A model generated the notes under the pieces. That model was not told the DNA's origin. It worked only from the letters and a program-made list of their open reading frames with translations, and ran no database searches. Shown one piece after another: positions 8,044 to 15,756 of a DNA stretch of 18,914 nucleotides. Within the stretch, counting starts at the first letter, position 1. Every line of letters begins with the position of its first letter. The DNA is from Sulfurospirillum sp. (GTDB lineage: Bacteria > Campylobacterota > Campylobacteria > Campylobacterales > QNZT01), in contig QNZT01000131.1 of NCBI GenBank assembly GCA_003978455.1, positions 1 to 18,914 of the forward strand, read 5' to 3'. The position numbers were made by a program, and so were the translations under genes.

Positions 8044-9069
8044 TTACTGCAACAGATACGTACGTCCGTCATCCTCTCCCTCTACAGCCAGGGCAACATC
8101 ATCAGGATTCCAGTTATAGTGTGTCGTACGATAACTGCTTCGCATTTTACTTATGATTTTCTCACGCTGATGTGTGGTAAATCTCCTGTGATACAGTGTC
8201 GATTCGATAAAATCCTGAATCACTTCACGTAACTCCGTTCGTGCCAGTAGCATAGATTCTGCTTCGAAAAAAGCATCAAAATCATCACAGAAGAGTTTTG
8301 GAAGATAGTTGTGTTCCAGATCGGTATACTCTTTCTCAAGTTCAAGCAATGCTTTGGCTTTCTGGTATTGGGTAAAGTCGCTGTTGAAAATAATATTCTG
8401 TTTTCGTGTCAAATATTGCTGATGCACCTCTCCCCGGAGCTCCTCAGAGAGGAGAAATAGCTTCTGCACTCCCTCATGTGGCACCAAAGGTGAGACCTCT
8501 CTATCCATGACACCTCTCTTTTTGCGTCTTCTGCGAAAAAGAAACGGTACAAGAGAGAGCAATACCGCACCCCCGGCTATAAAATAGTTGTAACTGGAGT
8601 GTTCTCCCCAAAACTGTTTCAGTTTGGAGAGGGAGCGTGGTGAAGCTCCCGAAAAATTCTGGCTCTGCTGATCACTGTATAAGTTCTCGTATTCAACTTC
8701 GTTTTGAATCGCTTTCAGACGTTTGTAGTCACTCTCCTCTTCAACTGGGATAGTAACGGCAAGGGGCAGTGTACGTACATCTTGCTGCGATGAGACTTCA
8801 TGAAAACTCTCTTCGCTTTTCACACTCAGATCCTCTTGCTGCATCTTCGGTGATGAGGCTTCATAAAAACTGTTTTCGCTATTCATGATATCTGCCACAT
8901 CTGTATCCATGGCATCTGTCATTTCTGTCGATAAGCGCGTTGCAGCATAGTGCATAGGTTGGTCTTCAACAGTGACAATATCATTCTCTTCTGTAATATG
9001 CCATGTCTTTGAAATCGTATCGGCATAACCGCACACAGCGATGAACATGATAAAAAAGATAAATTTCAT
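8044..9069 (-). CDS. Unknown single-pass membrane protein with internal repeat
   Basis: I recognise no family. From ATG 9069 the product is 341 residues: N-terminal signal/anchor (MKFIFFIMFIAVCGYA), a Ser/Glu-rich, probably periplasmic part to about residue 158, one transmembrane helix at about 162-178 (IAGGAVLLSLVPFLF), a basic RRRRKKR stop-transfer at 179-185, and a helical cytoplasmic C-terminal half. The periplasmic part holds a 21-residue imperfect tandem repeat (SENSFYEASS / SEESFHEVSS). A GTG at 9081 is in frame but sits directly on the GGAG that serves the ATG, so 9069 is preferred. By topology it could be a sensor or anchor. Its tail is 2 bp from the DUF234-like gene. Confidence 0.6.
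   Translation of the reverse strand: MKFIFFIMFIAVCGYADTISKTWHITEENDIVTVEDQPMHYAATRLSTEMTDAMDTDVADIMNSENSFYEASSPKMQQEDLSVKSEESFHEVSSQQDVRTLPLAVTIPVEEESDYKRLKAIQNEVEYENLYSDQQSQNFSGASPRSLSKLKQFWGEHSSYNYFIAGGAVLLSLVPFLFRRRRKKRGVMDREVSPLVPHEGVQKLFLLSEELRGEVHQQYLTRKQNIIFNSDFTQYQKAKALLELEKEYTDLEHNYLPKLFCDDFDAFFEAESMLLARTELREVIQDFIESTLYHRRFTTHQREKIISKMRSSYRTTHYNWNPDDVALAVEGEDDGRTYLLQ
8775..8880. repeat. Imperfect 63-bp internal tandem duplication inside the membrane-protein gene
   Basis: GAGACTTCATGAAAACT at 8792 recurs as GAGGCTTCATAAAAACT at 8855, followed in both copies by TTCGCT, giving a 63-bp period that matches 21 codons. The copies encode SFYEASS and SFHEVSS. This is a coding duplication that has since diverged. 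Confidence 0.6.
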
Positions 9070-9457
9070 AATCAGTCTCACTCCATATTAAATAATTTTT
9101 AAAATTTTTATATACTATACAATAGATTATAATGATAATACATAAATAAAACCTTAAACCGATATTCGGTCACCACAGTCGATAGACTATGAACATTTAT
9201 CTGGAAAGATCGGCTCAATGTCGGCACAAAATAGAAATTCTTTAATTTTTTTGCAAAATAATCCAATATCGATTATAAAATGATACAAAAAGTAACATAA
9301 TCATTATTATACAATTTCTTGCAAAACTGAGATACTATTAAATATATAGTCCCATTTTTGAAATAAATCAAGTATTTTAATCAAATAAGCACAATATTTT
9401 CCCATACAATATTTTCAATAATTTTAATTAGAAGTATTAATTTGTTAGATTTATAAT
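9070..9457. other. AT-rich divergent intergenic region (388 bp)
   Basis: This separates the divergent membrane-protein and transposase-like genes. It is much richer in A and T than the flanks except for a more GC-rich island at about 9150-9230. It contains minus-strand -10-like boxes TATAGT (9114-9119) and TATAAT (9126-9131), two GATAAT/ATAATGAT clusters (9126-9142 and 9297-9313), a perfect inverted repeat ACCGA-TAT-TCGGT (9158-9170), a second one AGTC-GATA-GACT (9177-9188), and a direct repeat at 9391-9416. No ORF, tRNA or convincing IS end was seen. It reads as a regulatory or relic region. Confidence 0.6.
9391..9416. repeat. Direct repeat ACAATATTTTC, two copies
   Basis: ACAATATTTTC occurs at 9391-9401 and again at 9406-9416, 15 bp apart start to start, 42-67 bp before the start of the HTH protein. 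It could be a regulator-binding pair, possibly for that protein itself, or chance in AT-rich DNA. Confidence 0.4.
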
Positions 9458-10087
9458 ATGAAAAACAGATATGTACAACGCGCCCGAATCGACGAAAAAA
9501 AGTTTAAAGAGATCCTTCGCTGTTTCGCCCATGATCTACAGGCAAATCAGATAGCACAGTTAACCGGACTAAGCAGAAACAGTATCAACAGCTATCTCAA
9601 AGCGATACGCTTCTCGGTACTGCACAGCAGCGGTTATGACGCTATGCTTACCGGAGAAACTGCAAAAGCCCCACAACTCTATCTACTCCAGCTAAACCAA
9701 AATCAAATCAGCATCGATCCGCTCGGCGGAGATATCTCCGCCGAGATCATGAAGTTTTTGAAAAATCAGAGAGAAACGCTGCTCTTCTCTATACTGGGAA
9801 GAGACTACAGCGCCATGATAGACTATCCGGCAAAACAGTTTTACTACCTTCATGAAGAAGATGCAGAAGTACACAAAGAGTTGCTTCTCTCTTTCTGGAA
9901 CTACACCCGTCTGCGGCTGATGAAGTTTCGGGGATTGTCACCGCAAACGATACTGCTACACCTCAAAGAGTGCGAATTTCGCTTCAACAACAGGGAACGG
10001 GATCTCTACCGCGTACTGCTGACACACTTTCGGAAAAATCCCCTCAAACTACACTTTAGCGAATCGCTTCAGCCAGCCACTCTCTGA
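9458..10087 (+). CDS. HTH protein derived from an IS1595-family transposase, catalytic triad lost
   Basis: 209 residues. Residues about 15-50 form a helix-turn-helix (QIAQLTGLSRNSINSYLKAI) like the N-terminus of IS1595/IS1016 transposases. Residues 145-186 (SFWNYTRLRLMKFRG, then HLKECEFRFNNR and DLYRVLL) match the C-terminal signature of that family. The middle is shortened: by eye the first catalytic Asp block (family V-x-DE-S-x-F-G) is absent, the second Asp position reads FSILGRDY, and the final catalytic acid before FWN is a leucine (ELLLSFWN). Cleavage activity is therefore unlikely, and a DNA-binding role is inferred. The start ATG 9458 has no good Shine-Dalgarno and is directly preceded by TATAAT (9452-9457). 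The 3' end overlaps argH by 32 bp, leaving no room for a right terminal repeat. Confidence 0.68.
   Translation: MKNRYVQRARIDEKKFKEILRCFAHDLQANQIAQLTGLSRNSINSYLKAIRFSVLHSSGYDAMLTGETAKAPQLYLLQLNQNQISIDPLGGDISAEIMKFLKNQRETLLFSILGRDYSAMIDYPAKQFYYLHEEDAEVHKELLLSFWNYTRLRLMKFRGLSPQTILLHLKECEFRFNNRERDLYRVLLTHFRKNPLKLHFSESLQPATL
9722..9745. repeat. Perfect 24-bp palindrome inside the transposase-derived gene
   Basis: CTCGGCGGAGAT at 9722-9733 is followed with no spacer by its exact reverse complement at 9734-9745. It is more GC-rich than its surroundings. It encodes LGGDISAE on the plus strand and the same residues when read on the minus strand. It could form a cruciform or a strong RNA hairpin, or be a binding site for a dimeric protein. 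Confidence 0.85.
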
Positions 10088-11444
10088 AATAGCTTATCTG
10101 CTTCAGCGTGGCTTCTGTCGCCGTACCGCCCTGTGACGTTCGTGCATTCATCGAATGTCGCAGATCAAGATATCCTTTGACATCTTCTCCGATACACGGT
10201 GCCATCGCTTTGAGAATCTCATATGGCATCTCACTCAGATCGACACCGATTTTCTGTGCTTCGACGACGATAGCGCCGGTGATCTTATAGGCGTCACGAA
10301 ACGGCATACCGCACTTTTGCACCAGATAATCCGCCAGATCGGTCGCACTCAGGTGTCCTACCCTGCACGCTTTCTCCATCGCCTCCTTGTTGACTGTCAT
10401 CGTATCGAGTGCCGCAGTCAGTATCTCGACAGAGAGCAGTGCCGTCTCCACACTATCAAAAACCCCCTCTTTGTCCTCCTGCATATCTTTGTTATAAGCA
10501 AGCGGCAACCCCTTGAGTACCGTCAAAAGCGCGATCAGATTGCCGTAAACACGTCCCGTTTTTCCACGTAGCAGTTCGGGTACATCGGGATTTTTCTTCT
10601 GCGGCATGATAGAGCTGCTGGTGGAGTAGCTGTCACTGAGTGCGATGAAACCGAACTCACTGCTCGACCAGAGGATCAACTCTTCGGAGAGTCTGGAGAT
10701 ATGCGTCAAAATCGTAGCGATGTTGTAGAGGATATCAAGCGCGAAATCCCTGTCACTGACGGTATCGAGACAGTTGACTGTCGGCGCGTCAAAACCGAGT
10801 GCGGATGCGGTCGCCTCACGGTCGATACCATACGGCGTCCCGGCAAGCGCGGCACACCCTATGGGAGAAAAGTTGTTGCGTTCATAAGCGCTTTGCAGAC
10901 GTTCGATATCCCGTTTGAACATACTCATATACGCCAGCATATGGTAGGCGAAGTTGATCGGCTGCGCATGCTGGAGATGGGTCATACCCGGAAGCATCGT
11001 TTCGGTATGTTCTTCGGCAATCCTGAGCAGGACACTTTCGAGTTTGAGCAGTTCATGTTTTATTTTTAGCGTATTTTTCTGCACATAAAGGCGAAAATCG
11101 AGTGCGACCTGATCGTTTCGGCTGCGTGCGGTATGGAGTTTTTTCCCGGTATCGCCGATAATCTCCGTCAGACGTTTTTCGATCGCCATATGGATATCTT
11201 CATCGGCTATCTCAAACGTAAACCGATCTGTCTCGATCTCCTCTTTTACCTTCTGGAGTCCCTCTTGGATCTGCGACAACTCCTCTTGTGTCAAAATCCC
11301 CTGTTTCGCCAGCATCGTTGCATGTGCCATCGATCCTTCAATATCTTCGGCATAGAGTTTTTTGTCAAACAGTAAAGAGGCGTTAAACCTGTCGAGTAGT
11401 TCGGAGCTTTTTTCGGTCACACGACCGCTTGCGAGTTTTGCCAT
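10056..11444 (-). CDS. argH: Argininosuccinate lyase
   Basis: Final enzyme of arginine biosynthesis, splitting argininosuccinate to arginine and fumarate; a cytosolic tetramer of the fumarase/aspartase superfamily. The 462 residues match the family length. The superfamily signature SSSIMPQKKNPD lies at about 276-287, its flexible loop holding the catalytic serine. The LHTARSRNDQ block is at 103-112, and GMTHLQHAQP at 153-162 holds the conserved histidines. The start ATG 11444 has GGGGA about 6 nt upstream. Its 3' end overlaps the convergent transposase-like gene by 32 bp. It lies downstream of the FAD oxidoreductase, with its own candidate -10 at 11468-11473. Confidence 0.97.
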   Translation of the reverse strand: MAKLASGRVTEKSSELLDRFNASLLFDKKLYAEDIEGSMAHATMLAKQGILTQEELSQIQEGLQKVKEEIETDRFTFEIADEDIHMAIEKRLTEIIGDTGKKLHTARSRNDQVALDFRLYVQKNTLKIKHELLKLESVLLRIAEEHTETMLPGMTHLQHAQPINFAYHMLAYMSMFKRDIERLQSAYERNNFSPIGCAALAGTPYGIDREATASALGFDAPTVNCLDTVSDRDFALDILYNIATILTHISRLSEELILWSSSEFGFIALSDSYSTSSSIMPQKKNPDVPELLRGKTGRVYGNLIALLTVLKGLPLAYNKDMQEDKEGVFDSVETALLSVEILTAALDTMTVNKEAMEKACRVGHLSATDLADYLVQKCGMPFRDAYKITGAIVVEAQKIGVDLSEMPYEILKAMAPCIGEDVKGYLDLRHSMNARTSQGGTATEATLKQISYFREWLAEAIR

Positions 11445-11470
11445 AATTTCCCCACTTTTTTGGAGAAATT
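11445..11470 (-). promoter_or_regulatory. Hairpin overlapping the argH ribosome binding site
   Basis: Arms 11445-11453 and 11462-11470 form a 9-bp stem with one G-U pair around an 8-nt loop in the minus-strand RNA. The 3' arm contains the GGGGA ribosome site and ends right at the argH ATG, so folding would hide the site. TATAAT at 11468-11473 overlaps the 5' arm, so a transcript starting from that box would lack most of it. Confidence 0.45.
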
Positions 11471-11473
11471 ATA
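11468..11473 (-). promoter_or_regulatory. Candidate -10 box for argH
   Basis: TATAAT on the minus strand, 24 nt upstream of the argH ATG and just after the FAD oxidoreductase stop. No clear -35 was seen. Confidence 0.4.
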
Positions 11474-11484
11474 GCCAATTTTTT

Positions 11485-12651
11485 TTAGAGTCCCGGCAGT
11501 CTTGGTATTTTGTTCAGTTTGGAGTTTTTGTAGTACCAGCCCCACCCTTTTTTCATCCAGTGCCCTATGACCGGCATCGGGATCATCATGCCACGTTTGT
11601 CACTACGATAGACAAAAGCCGCACCGTCGCCGCTGTCCATGACACAGAGGATATTGAGATGTTCTTGATATCCTTTGCGGCGCTCGCTGTTTCCTTCCTC
11701 TTTGGCTTTGATATTGAACGCGGTGTTTCGTGCCATCACTTCGGCGATGTGCCCCTGTTTAGCGCGCCAATCAGGTCCCTGTACTTCCGCACTGTCACCT
11801 ATAGCATAGAGATCTTCAACACCTTCTACTTCGCAATAGTCGTTAATCTTTACAAAGCCCGCTTCATTCAGAGGAAGGTCGGAATTTTGCAGTACGGGGT
11901 GTCCGTTTCCTGCTGCGATAAACATCGTAAAATCACTCTCTATGAATATACCCTCTTCAAAGGCGATGCCGTTGGGTTTGAACTCCACAATCTTTTTACC
12001 GACCTGTTTTTTGATATTTAGTTTATTAAAAAAGAGATCCATCATCTTCAACGCCTGGGGTCCCATACGTTTTCCCGGTTCTGCCATCGGTGCGAAAAAT
12101 GTAAGTTCAAACTTATCGCGAATTCCCAGTTTTTTCAGCTGATTGTGTACATTGAAGAGGACTTCAAACGTCGGTCCGCCACGTACATTGCTCGGATCTT
12201 TGGGATTACCGCCAAATCCCATCGCGATCTTGCCGCTTCCCTTCGCGATCAGGGTATCGATTCGCTCTTTGATCTTCAGAGACTCTCTGGGTGCACCGCA
12301 GATGCTTAGCGTATTTTCGATCCCTTTGTGTTTCATCTTGCCGCTGCCCAGTGCCACGACAAGTGTCGTATAGTCATAACTTCCTTTCTGACAATAAACC
12401 CTCTTTTCGGCACTTTTGATCGACTCCACTTTATCGATGATGAGTTCAAAACCATGCACTTTTTTGAGCTTTTCCAGAGAGAGGCAGACATCATGAAATG
12501 AAGATTCACCTGTCGGCACCCAGATGGAAGTGGGATAGATATAGAGATAGTCACGTTCAGAGATCAGCGTCACATCGAAACCATATTTGCGTAAAAATAT
12601 GGCAGCCTCAAGTCCCGCAAAACCACCGCCCAAAACCAAAACTTTTTTCAT
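11485..12651 (-). CDS. FAD-dependent oxidoreductase, SQR/flavocytochrome c sulfide dehydrogenase-like
   Basis: 388-residue two-dinucleotide-binding flavoprotein. The N-terminal FAD fold is VLVLGGGFAGLEAA (GxGxxG-type); the second FAD contact is LYAIGDSAEV (Asp near 285). The overall plan and the C-terminal aromatic/basic tail (HWMKKGWGWYYKN) fit membrane-surface sulfide:quinone reductases. Two candidate redox cysteines sit at about C117 (LSICGAP) and C335 (NILCVMDSG). The central cysteine of classical SQR appears replaced in GGNPKDPSNVRGGPTFE, so a true sulfide:quinone activity is uncertain; it may act on another sulfur compound or be an NDH-2-like enzyme. The start is ATG 12651 (MKKVLVL) with AGGGGGA just upstream; an earlier TTG at 12669 is in frame but reads through that ribosome site. 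Confidence 0.8.
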   Translation of the reverse strand: MKKVLVLGGGFAGLEAAIFLRKYGFDVTLISERDYLYIYPTSIWVPTGESSFHDVCLSLEKLKKVHGFELIIDKVESIKSAEKRVYCQKGSYDYTTLVVALGSGKMKHKGIENTLSICGAPRESLKIKERIDTLIAKGSGKIAMGFGGNPKDPSNVRGGPTFEVLFNVHNQLKKLGIRDKFELTFFAPMAEPGKRMGPQALKMMDLFFNKLNIKKQVGKKIVEFKPNGIAFEEGIFIESDFTMFIAAGNGHPVLQNSDLPLNEAGFVKINDYCEVEGVEDLYAIGDSAEVQGPDWRAKQGHIAEVMARNTAFNIKAKEEGNSERRKGYQEHLNILCVMDSGDGAAFVYRSDKRGMMIPMPVIGHWMKKGWGWYYKNSKLNKIPRLPGL

Positions 12652-12671
12652 ACTTCCCCCTATAAACAAAT

Positions 12672-12691
12672 ATTATAATAAACATTATAAA
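12672..12691 (-). promoter_or_regulatory. Candidate promoter region for the FAD oxidoreductase
   Basis: Several overlapping TATAAT matches on the minus strand lie 21-40 nt upstream of the ATG, including one at 12672-12677. Which is used cannot be told. No -35 consensus. Confidence 0.35.
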
Positions 12692-12740
12692 ACTACATAA
12701 TCGTAATTATAGTATCTTTTTTTGATTTTTGACTTAAAAA

Positions 12741-12776
12741 GCGGAGAGAACGGTCGGCAGAAACGAGCTGCCGACC
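12741..12776 (-). terminator. Likely intrinsic terminator after pckA
   Basis: GGTCGGCAG (12752-12760) and CTGCCGACC (12768-12776) form a perfect 9-bp GC-rich stem with a 7-nt loop, 12 bp beyond the pckA stop. On the minus strand a T-run follows about 10 nt later rather than at once, so termination strength is uncertain. Confidence 0.6.
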
Positions 12777-12788
12777 ATTGAGGAGTAG

Positions 12789-14375
12789 TTAAAGTTTAGG
12801 ACCTGCGACCGAGTAGTCGAACTCTGCATCCTCTTTGAGATATTTTTTGAAATTTTCCACAAACATTCGTGCCAATTTTTCACGTGTTTTCATATACGCC
12901 TCTTTGTCTTCCCAGGCATTTTTGGGATTGAGTACTTTCGCATCCACACCCGGCAGCGTGGTAGGGAAATGCAATCCGAACAGTTCTGTCGTATCGAAAT
13001 CGCTCTCCAGTATAGAACCGTCCATGATAGCATCGATACAGGCACGTGTCGCTTTGAGACTCATACGCTCACCGACACCGTAGGCACCGCCTGTCCACCC
13101 GGTGTTTACAAGATAGACATTGACGTTGTGTTTTTCGATCTTTTCACCCAGCAGTTTAGCATAGACTGTCGGATGCAGCGGCAAAAACGCTTCACCGAAA
13201 CATGCACTAAATGTCGCCACCGGTTCGGTGATACCCCGCTCCGTTCCTGCAACTTTTGCGGTATAACCGCTCAGGAAGTAGTACATCGCCTGCTCTTTGG
13301 TCAGTTTACTGACAGGAGGCAGCACACCGAATGCATCGGCACTCAGAAAGATGATGTTTTTCGGGTGACCGCCTTGTAGTGATGCTTCATGATTTTCGAT
13401 ATGATATATAGGATATGAGACTCTGGTATTTTCCGTCTTTGTAGCATCATCAAAATCTACCACACCGTTTTCATCGGCTACCACATTTTCCAAAAGCGCG
13501 TCTTTTTTGATAGCGCCGTATATCTCAGGCTCGCTTTCTGCATTCAGACCGATACATTTGGCATAGCAACCGCCCTCGAAATTGAAAATACCGTCGTCGT
13601 CCCAGCCATGTTCGTCATCACCGATCAGCCTTCTTTTCGGATCTGCGGAGAGTGTCGTTTTACCAGTGCCTGAGAGTCCGAAGAAGAGTGCCGTATCATC
13701 CTCTTTCCCAATATTGGCGGAGCAGTGCATAGGAAGCTTGCCCTCCAGCGGCAGCCAGTAGTTCATCATGGAGAAGATACCTTTTTTCATCTCACCGCCG
13801 TACCACGTACCGCCGATAATGGCGACATTCTCTTCGATGTTGAAGACAACAAACACTTCAGAGTTGAGTCCGTGTTTCTGCCAATCCTCATCCACAACTT
13901 TGCAGGCATTGTAAAGCACAAAATCCGGTTTGAAGTTTTCAAGCTCCTCTTCTGTCGGTCTGATAAACATATTTTTGACAAAGTGTGCCTGCCAGGCGAT
14001 CTCTGTGATCACGCGGATACTCTTTTTACTACTCTCACTCGCACCGCAGTAGAGATCCTGCACATAGATATCTTTGCCCTCGAACTCTTTTTTCGCTTTT
14101 GCATAGAGTTCGTCGAACACCTCTTTGGAGATCGGCTGATTGATATCACCCCAGGAGATATATTTATTGGAAGGCGGCTGATCTACAAAGTATTTGTCTT
14201 TGGGGCTTCTGCCGGTAAAAATCCCCGTATCTACCATCACTGCACCGTTTGCAGAAACCGGCTCTTTGTCCTGCTCTACTTCATGTCTGTACAACTCATC
14301 ATAGTCAGAGTTATAATAGATATTTTTTACATCAGAAATGCCCAAAGCCTCGAGATCCGCTTTTGTGATCATCAT
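12789..14375 (-). CDS. pckA: Phosphoenolpyruvate carboxykinase (ATP)
   Basis: Converts oxaloacetate and ATP to phosphoenolpyruvate, CO2 and ADP, the entry to gluconeogenesis; cytosolic. The 528 residues match the ATP-type family. Kinase-1a P-loop GLSGTGKTT is at 233-241, with LSAD following; the metal/oxaloacetate site is in IGGTWYGGEMKKGIFSMMNY at 187-206, and LIGDDEHGW at 250-258 is the PEPCK-specific signature region. The start ATGATG at 14375 has AAGGA five nt upstream. It follows oadB by 52 bp that hold a TATAAT box (14405-14410), so pckA can be made alone or with the decarboxylase genes. Joint location fits pyruvate-oxaloacetate-PEP interconversion. Confidence 0.97.
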   Translation of the reverse strand: MMITKADLEALGISDVKNIYYNSDYDELYRHEVEQDKEPVSANGAVMVDTGIFTGRSPKDKYFVDQPPSNKYISWGDINQPISKEVFDELYAKAKKEFEGKDIYVQDLYCGASESSKKSIRVITEIAWQAHFVKNMFIRPTEEELENFKPDFVLYNACKVVDEDWQKHGLNSEVFVVFNIEENVAIIGGTWYGGEMKKGIFSMMNYWLPLEGKLPMHCSANIGKEDDTALFFGLSGTGKTTLSADPKRRLIGDDEHGWDDDGIFNFEGGCYAKCIGLNAESEPEIYGAIKKDALLENVVADENGVVDFDDATKTENTRVSYPIYHIENHEASLQGGHPKNIIFLSADAFGVLPPVSKLTKEQAMYYFLSGYTAKVAGTERGITEPVATFSACFGEAFLPLHPTVYAKLLGEKIEKHNVNVYLVNTGWTGGAYGVGERMSLKATRACIDAIMDGSILESDFDTTELFGLHFPTTLPGVDAKVLNPKNAWEDKEAYMKTREKLARMFVENFKKYLKEDAEFDYSVAGPKL

Positions 14376-14404
14376 ATATTCCTTAATACTAGATTTCTTT
14401 TACT

Positions 14405-14410
14405 ATTATA
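14405..14410 (-). promoter_or_regulatory. Candidate -10 box for pckA
   Basis: TATAAT on the minus strand, 30 nt before the pckA ATG, inside the gap after oadB. The predicted transcript would have a leader of about 22 nt. No -35 consensus. Confidence 0.5.
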
Positions 14411-14427
14411 TCGGTTTGTTTATTTAA

Positions 14428-15753
14428 TTATTTAAAAATAGACAACAATACACCCGCTGCAACGGCTGAACCGATAACACCTGCTACATTTGGTCCCATT
14501 GCATGCATCAGCAGCACATTGGATTTGTTGTATTGCTGACCTACCTTGTTGACCACCCGTGCCGCCATCGGAACCGCGGAGACCCCGGCAGCGCCGATCA
14601 GCGGATTGACAGGCTCTTTTGAAAATCTATTCATAATCTTCGCCATCATCACACCTGCTGCTGTACCCACCGCAAACGCCACGAGACCAATCAACATGAT
14701 CCCCAGAGTCTCAGGTACCAGAAATTTATCGGAAGCGAGTTTGGAACCGACACCCAGTCCGAGAAAGATAGTGACTATATTGATAAGTGAATTTTGCATC
14801 GCATCACTCAGCCTGTCTACGACACCCGTCTCCTTCGCAAAGTTGCCGAAACAGAGTGAGCCGATCAGCGGCGTTGCATCAGGCAAAATCAAAATAGTCA
14901 GCACAAGCAGGATCAGGGGGAAAAGCATCTTCTCCAGTTTCGATACCTGCCGTGTGGTTGTCATACGTATTTTACGTTCATCCTCCGTCGTCAGCGCTCT
15001 CATGATCGGAGGCTGTATCACCGGCACAAGCGCCATATAGGAGTATGCGGCAACAGCGATGGCACCCAGCAGTTCGGGCGCCAGCTCCGTAGCGATAAAG
15101 ATCGATGTCGGTCCATCCGCACCGCCGATGATACTGATCGCCGATGCCTGTTTCATGGTAAAGTCAAAGACACCCGATTGCGCCAGTGCAGCTGCACCGA
15201 CCAGTGATCCGAAGATACCGAACTGCGCCGCACCGCCCAGAAGCGCTGTTTTGGGATTTGCCAGCAACGGTCCAAAATCGGTCATCGCCCCGACACCCAT
15301 AAAAATCAGCAGCGGGAAAAACTCGTTGGCGATACCCATATTGTAGATGATGCCAAGCATCCCATGCTCACCGGCAAGATCCGCAACAGGAATATTGGCA
15401 AGGATACCGCCAAATCCGATCGGCAGCAGCAACAACGGCTCAAACCCTTTGGCGACCGCCAGATAGAGCAGCAGAAAACAGATTAGAAACATTATGACAC
15501 GTCCGGCGCTCTGTGCGAAGAGTGTCATCTCTGTACCGTCTGCCGCTTTGGCTCCCTCCTGCGGAAAAAGCATCGCATAGAGACCGGTTGTTTTGAGAAA
15601 ACTCTGAAACAGTTCCGTGACCGACTTTGGATGGTACTTCTGTGTCTGTTCGGTTTTCGGCACTTCGGTATGTTGTTCTGAAGCGCTGAGTGAAACAGGA
15701 CTAAGCAGTATCAGCGTAGTTAAAATGTAAAAGAGAAAATTTTTCACACTCAT
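14428..15753 (-). CDS. oadB: Sodium-pumping oxaloacetate decarboxylase, beta subunit
   Basis: Integral membrane subunit that decarboxylates carboxybiotin and exports Na+. 441 residues, with family motifs MTDFGPLLANP (the conserved Na+/proton Asp at about 159), GGADGPTSIF, and near the C-terminus GPNVAGVIGSAVAAGV. About ten membrane segments. An N-terminal extension of about 80 residues, beginning with a signal-like helix (FLFYILTTLILLSPVSLSA), precedes the core. ATG 15753 lies 3 bp after the oadA stop, indicating an operon. It belongs to the Na+-transporting carboxylic acid decarboxylase beta family; the partner alpha subunit fixes the substrate. Confidence 0.94.
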   Translation of the reverse strand: MSVKNFLFYILTTLILLSPVSLSASEQHTEVPKTEQTQKYHPKSVTELFQSFLKTTGLYAMLFPQEGAKAADGTEMTLFAQSAGRVIMFLICFLLLYLAVAKGFEPLLLLPIGFGGILANIPVADLAGEHGMLGIIYNMGIANEFFPLLIFMGVGAMTDFGPLLANPKTALLGGAAQFGIFGSLVGAAALAQSGVFDFTMKQASAISIIGGADGPTSIFIATELAPELLGAIAVAAYSYMALVPVIQPPIMRALTTEDERKIRMTTTRQVSKLEKMLFPLILLVLTILILPDATPLIGSLCFGNFAKETGVVDRLSDAMQNSLINIVTIFLGLGVGSKLASDKFLVPETLGIMLIGLVAFAVGTAAGVMMAKIMNRFSKEPVNPLIGAAGVSAVPMAARVVNKVGQQYNKSNVLLMHAMGPNVAGVIGSAVAAGVLLSIFK

Positions 15754-15756
15754 CCG

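Noticed and set aside
9126..9313. Fur-box-like GATAAT clusters at 9126-9142 and 9297-9313
   Set aside because: The region is so AT-rich that such hexamers are expected by chance; no iron gene is adjacent.
9070..10087. Complete insertion sequence around the transposase-like gene
   Set aside because: No terminal inverted repeats or target duplication found, and the gene end overlaps argH.
12652..12669. Longer FAD oxidoreductase from TTG 12669
   Set aside because: It would translate the AGGGGGA ribosome site of the ATG at 12651; MKKVLVLGGG is the usual family start.
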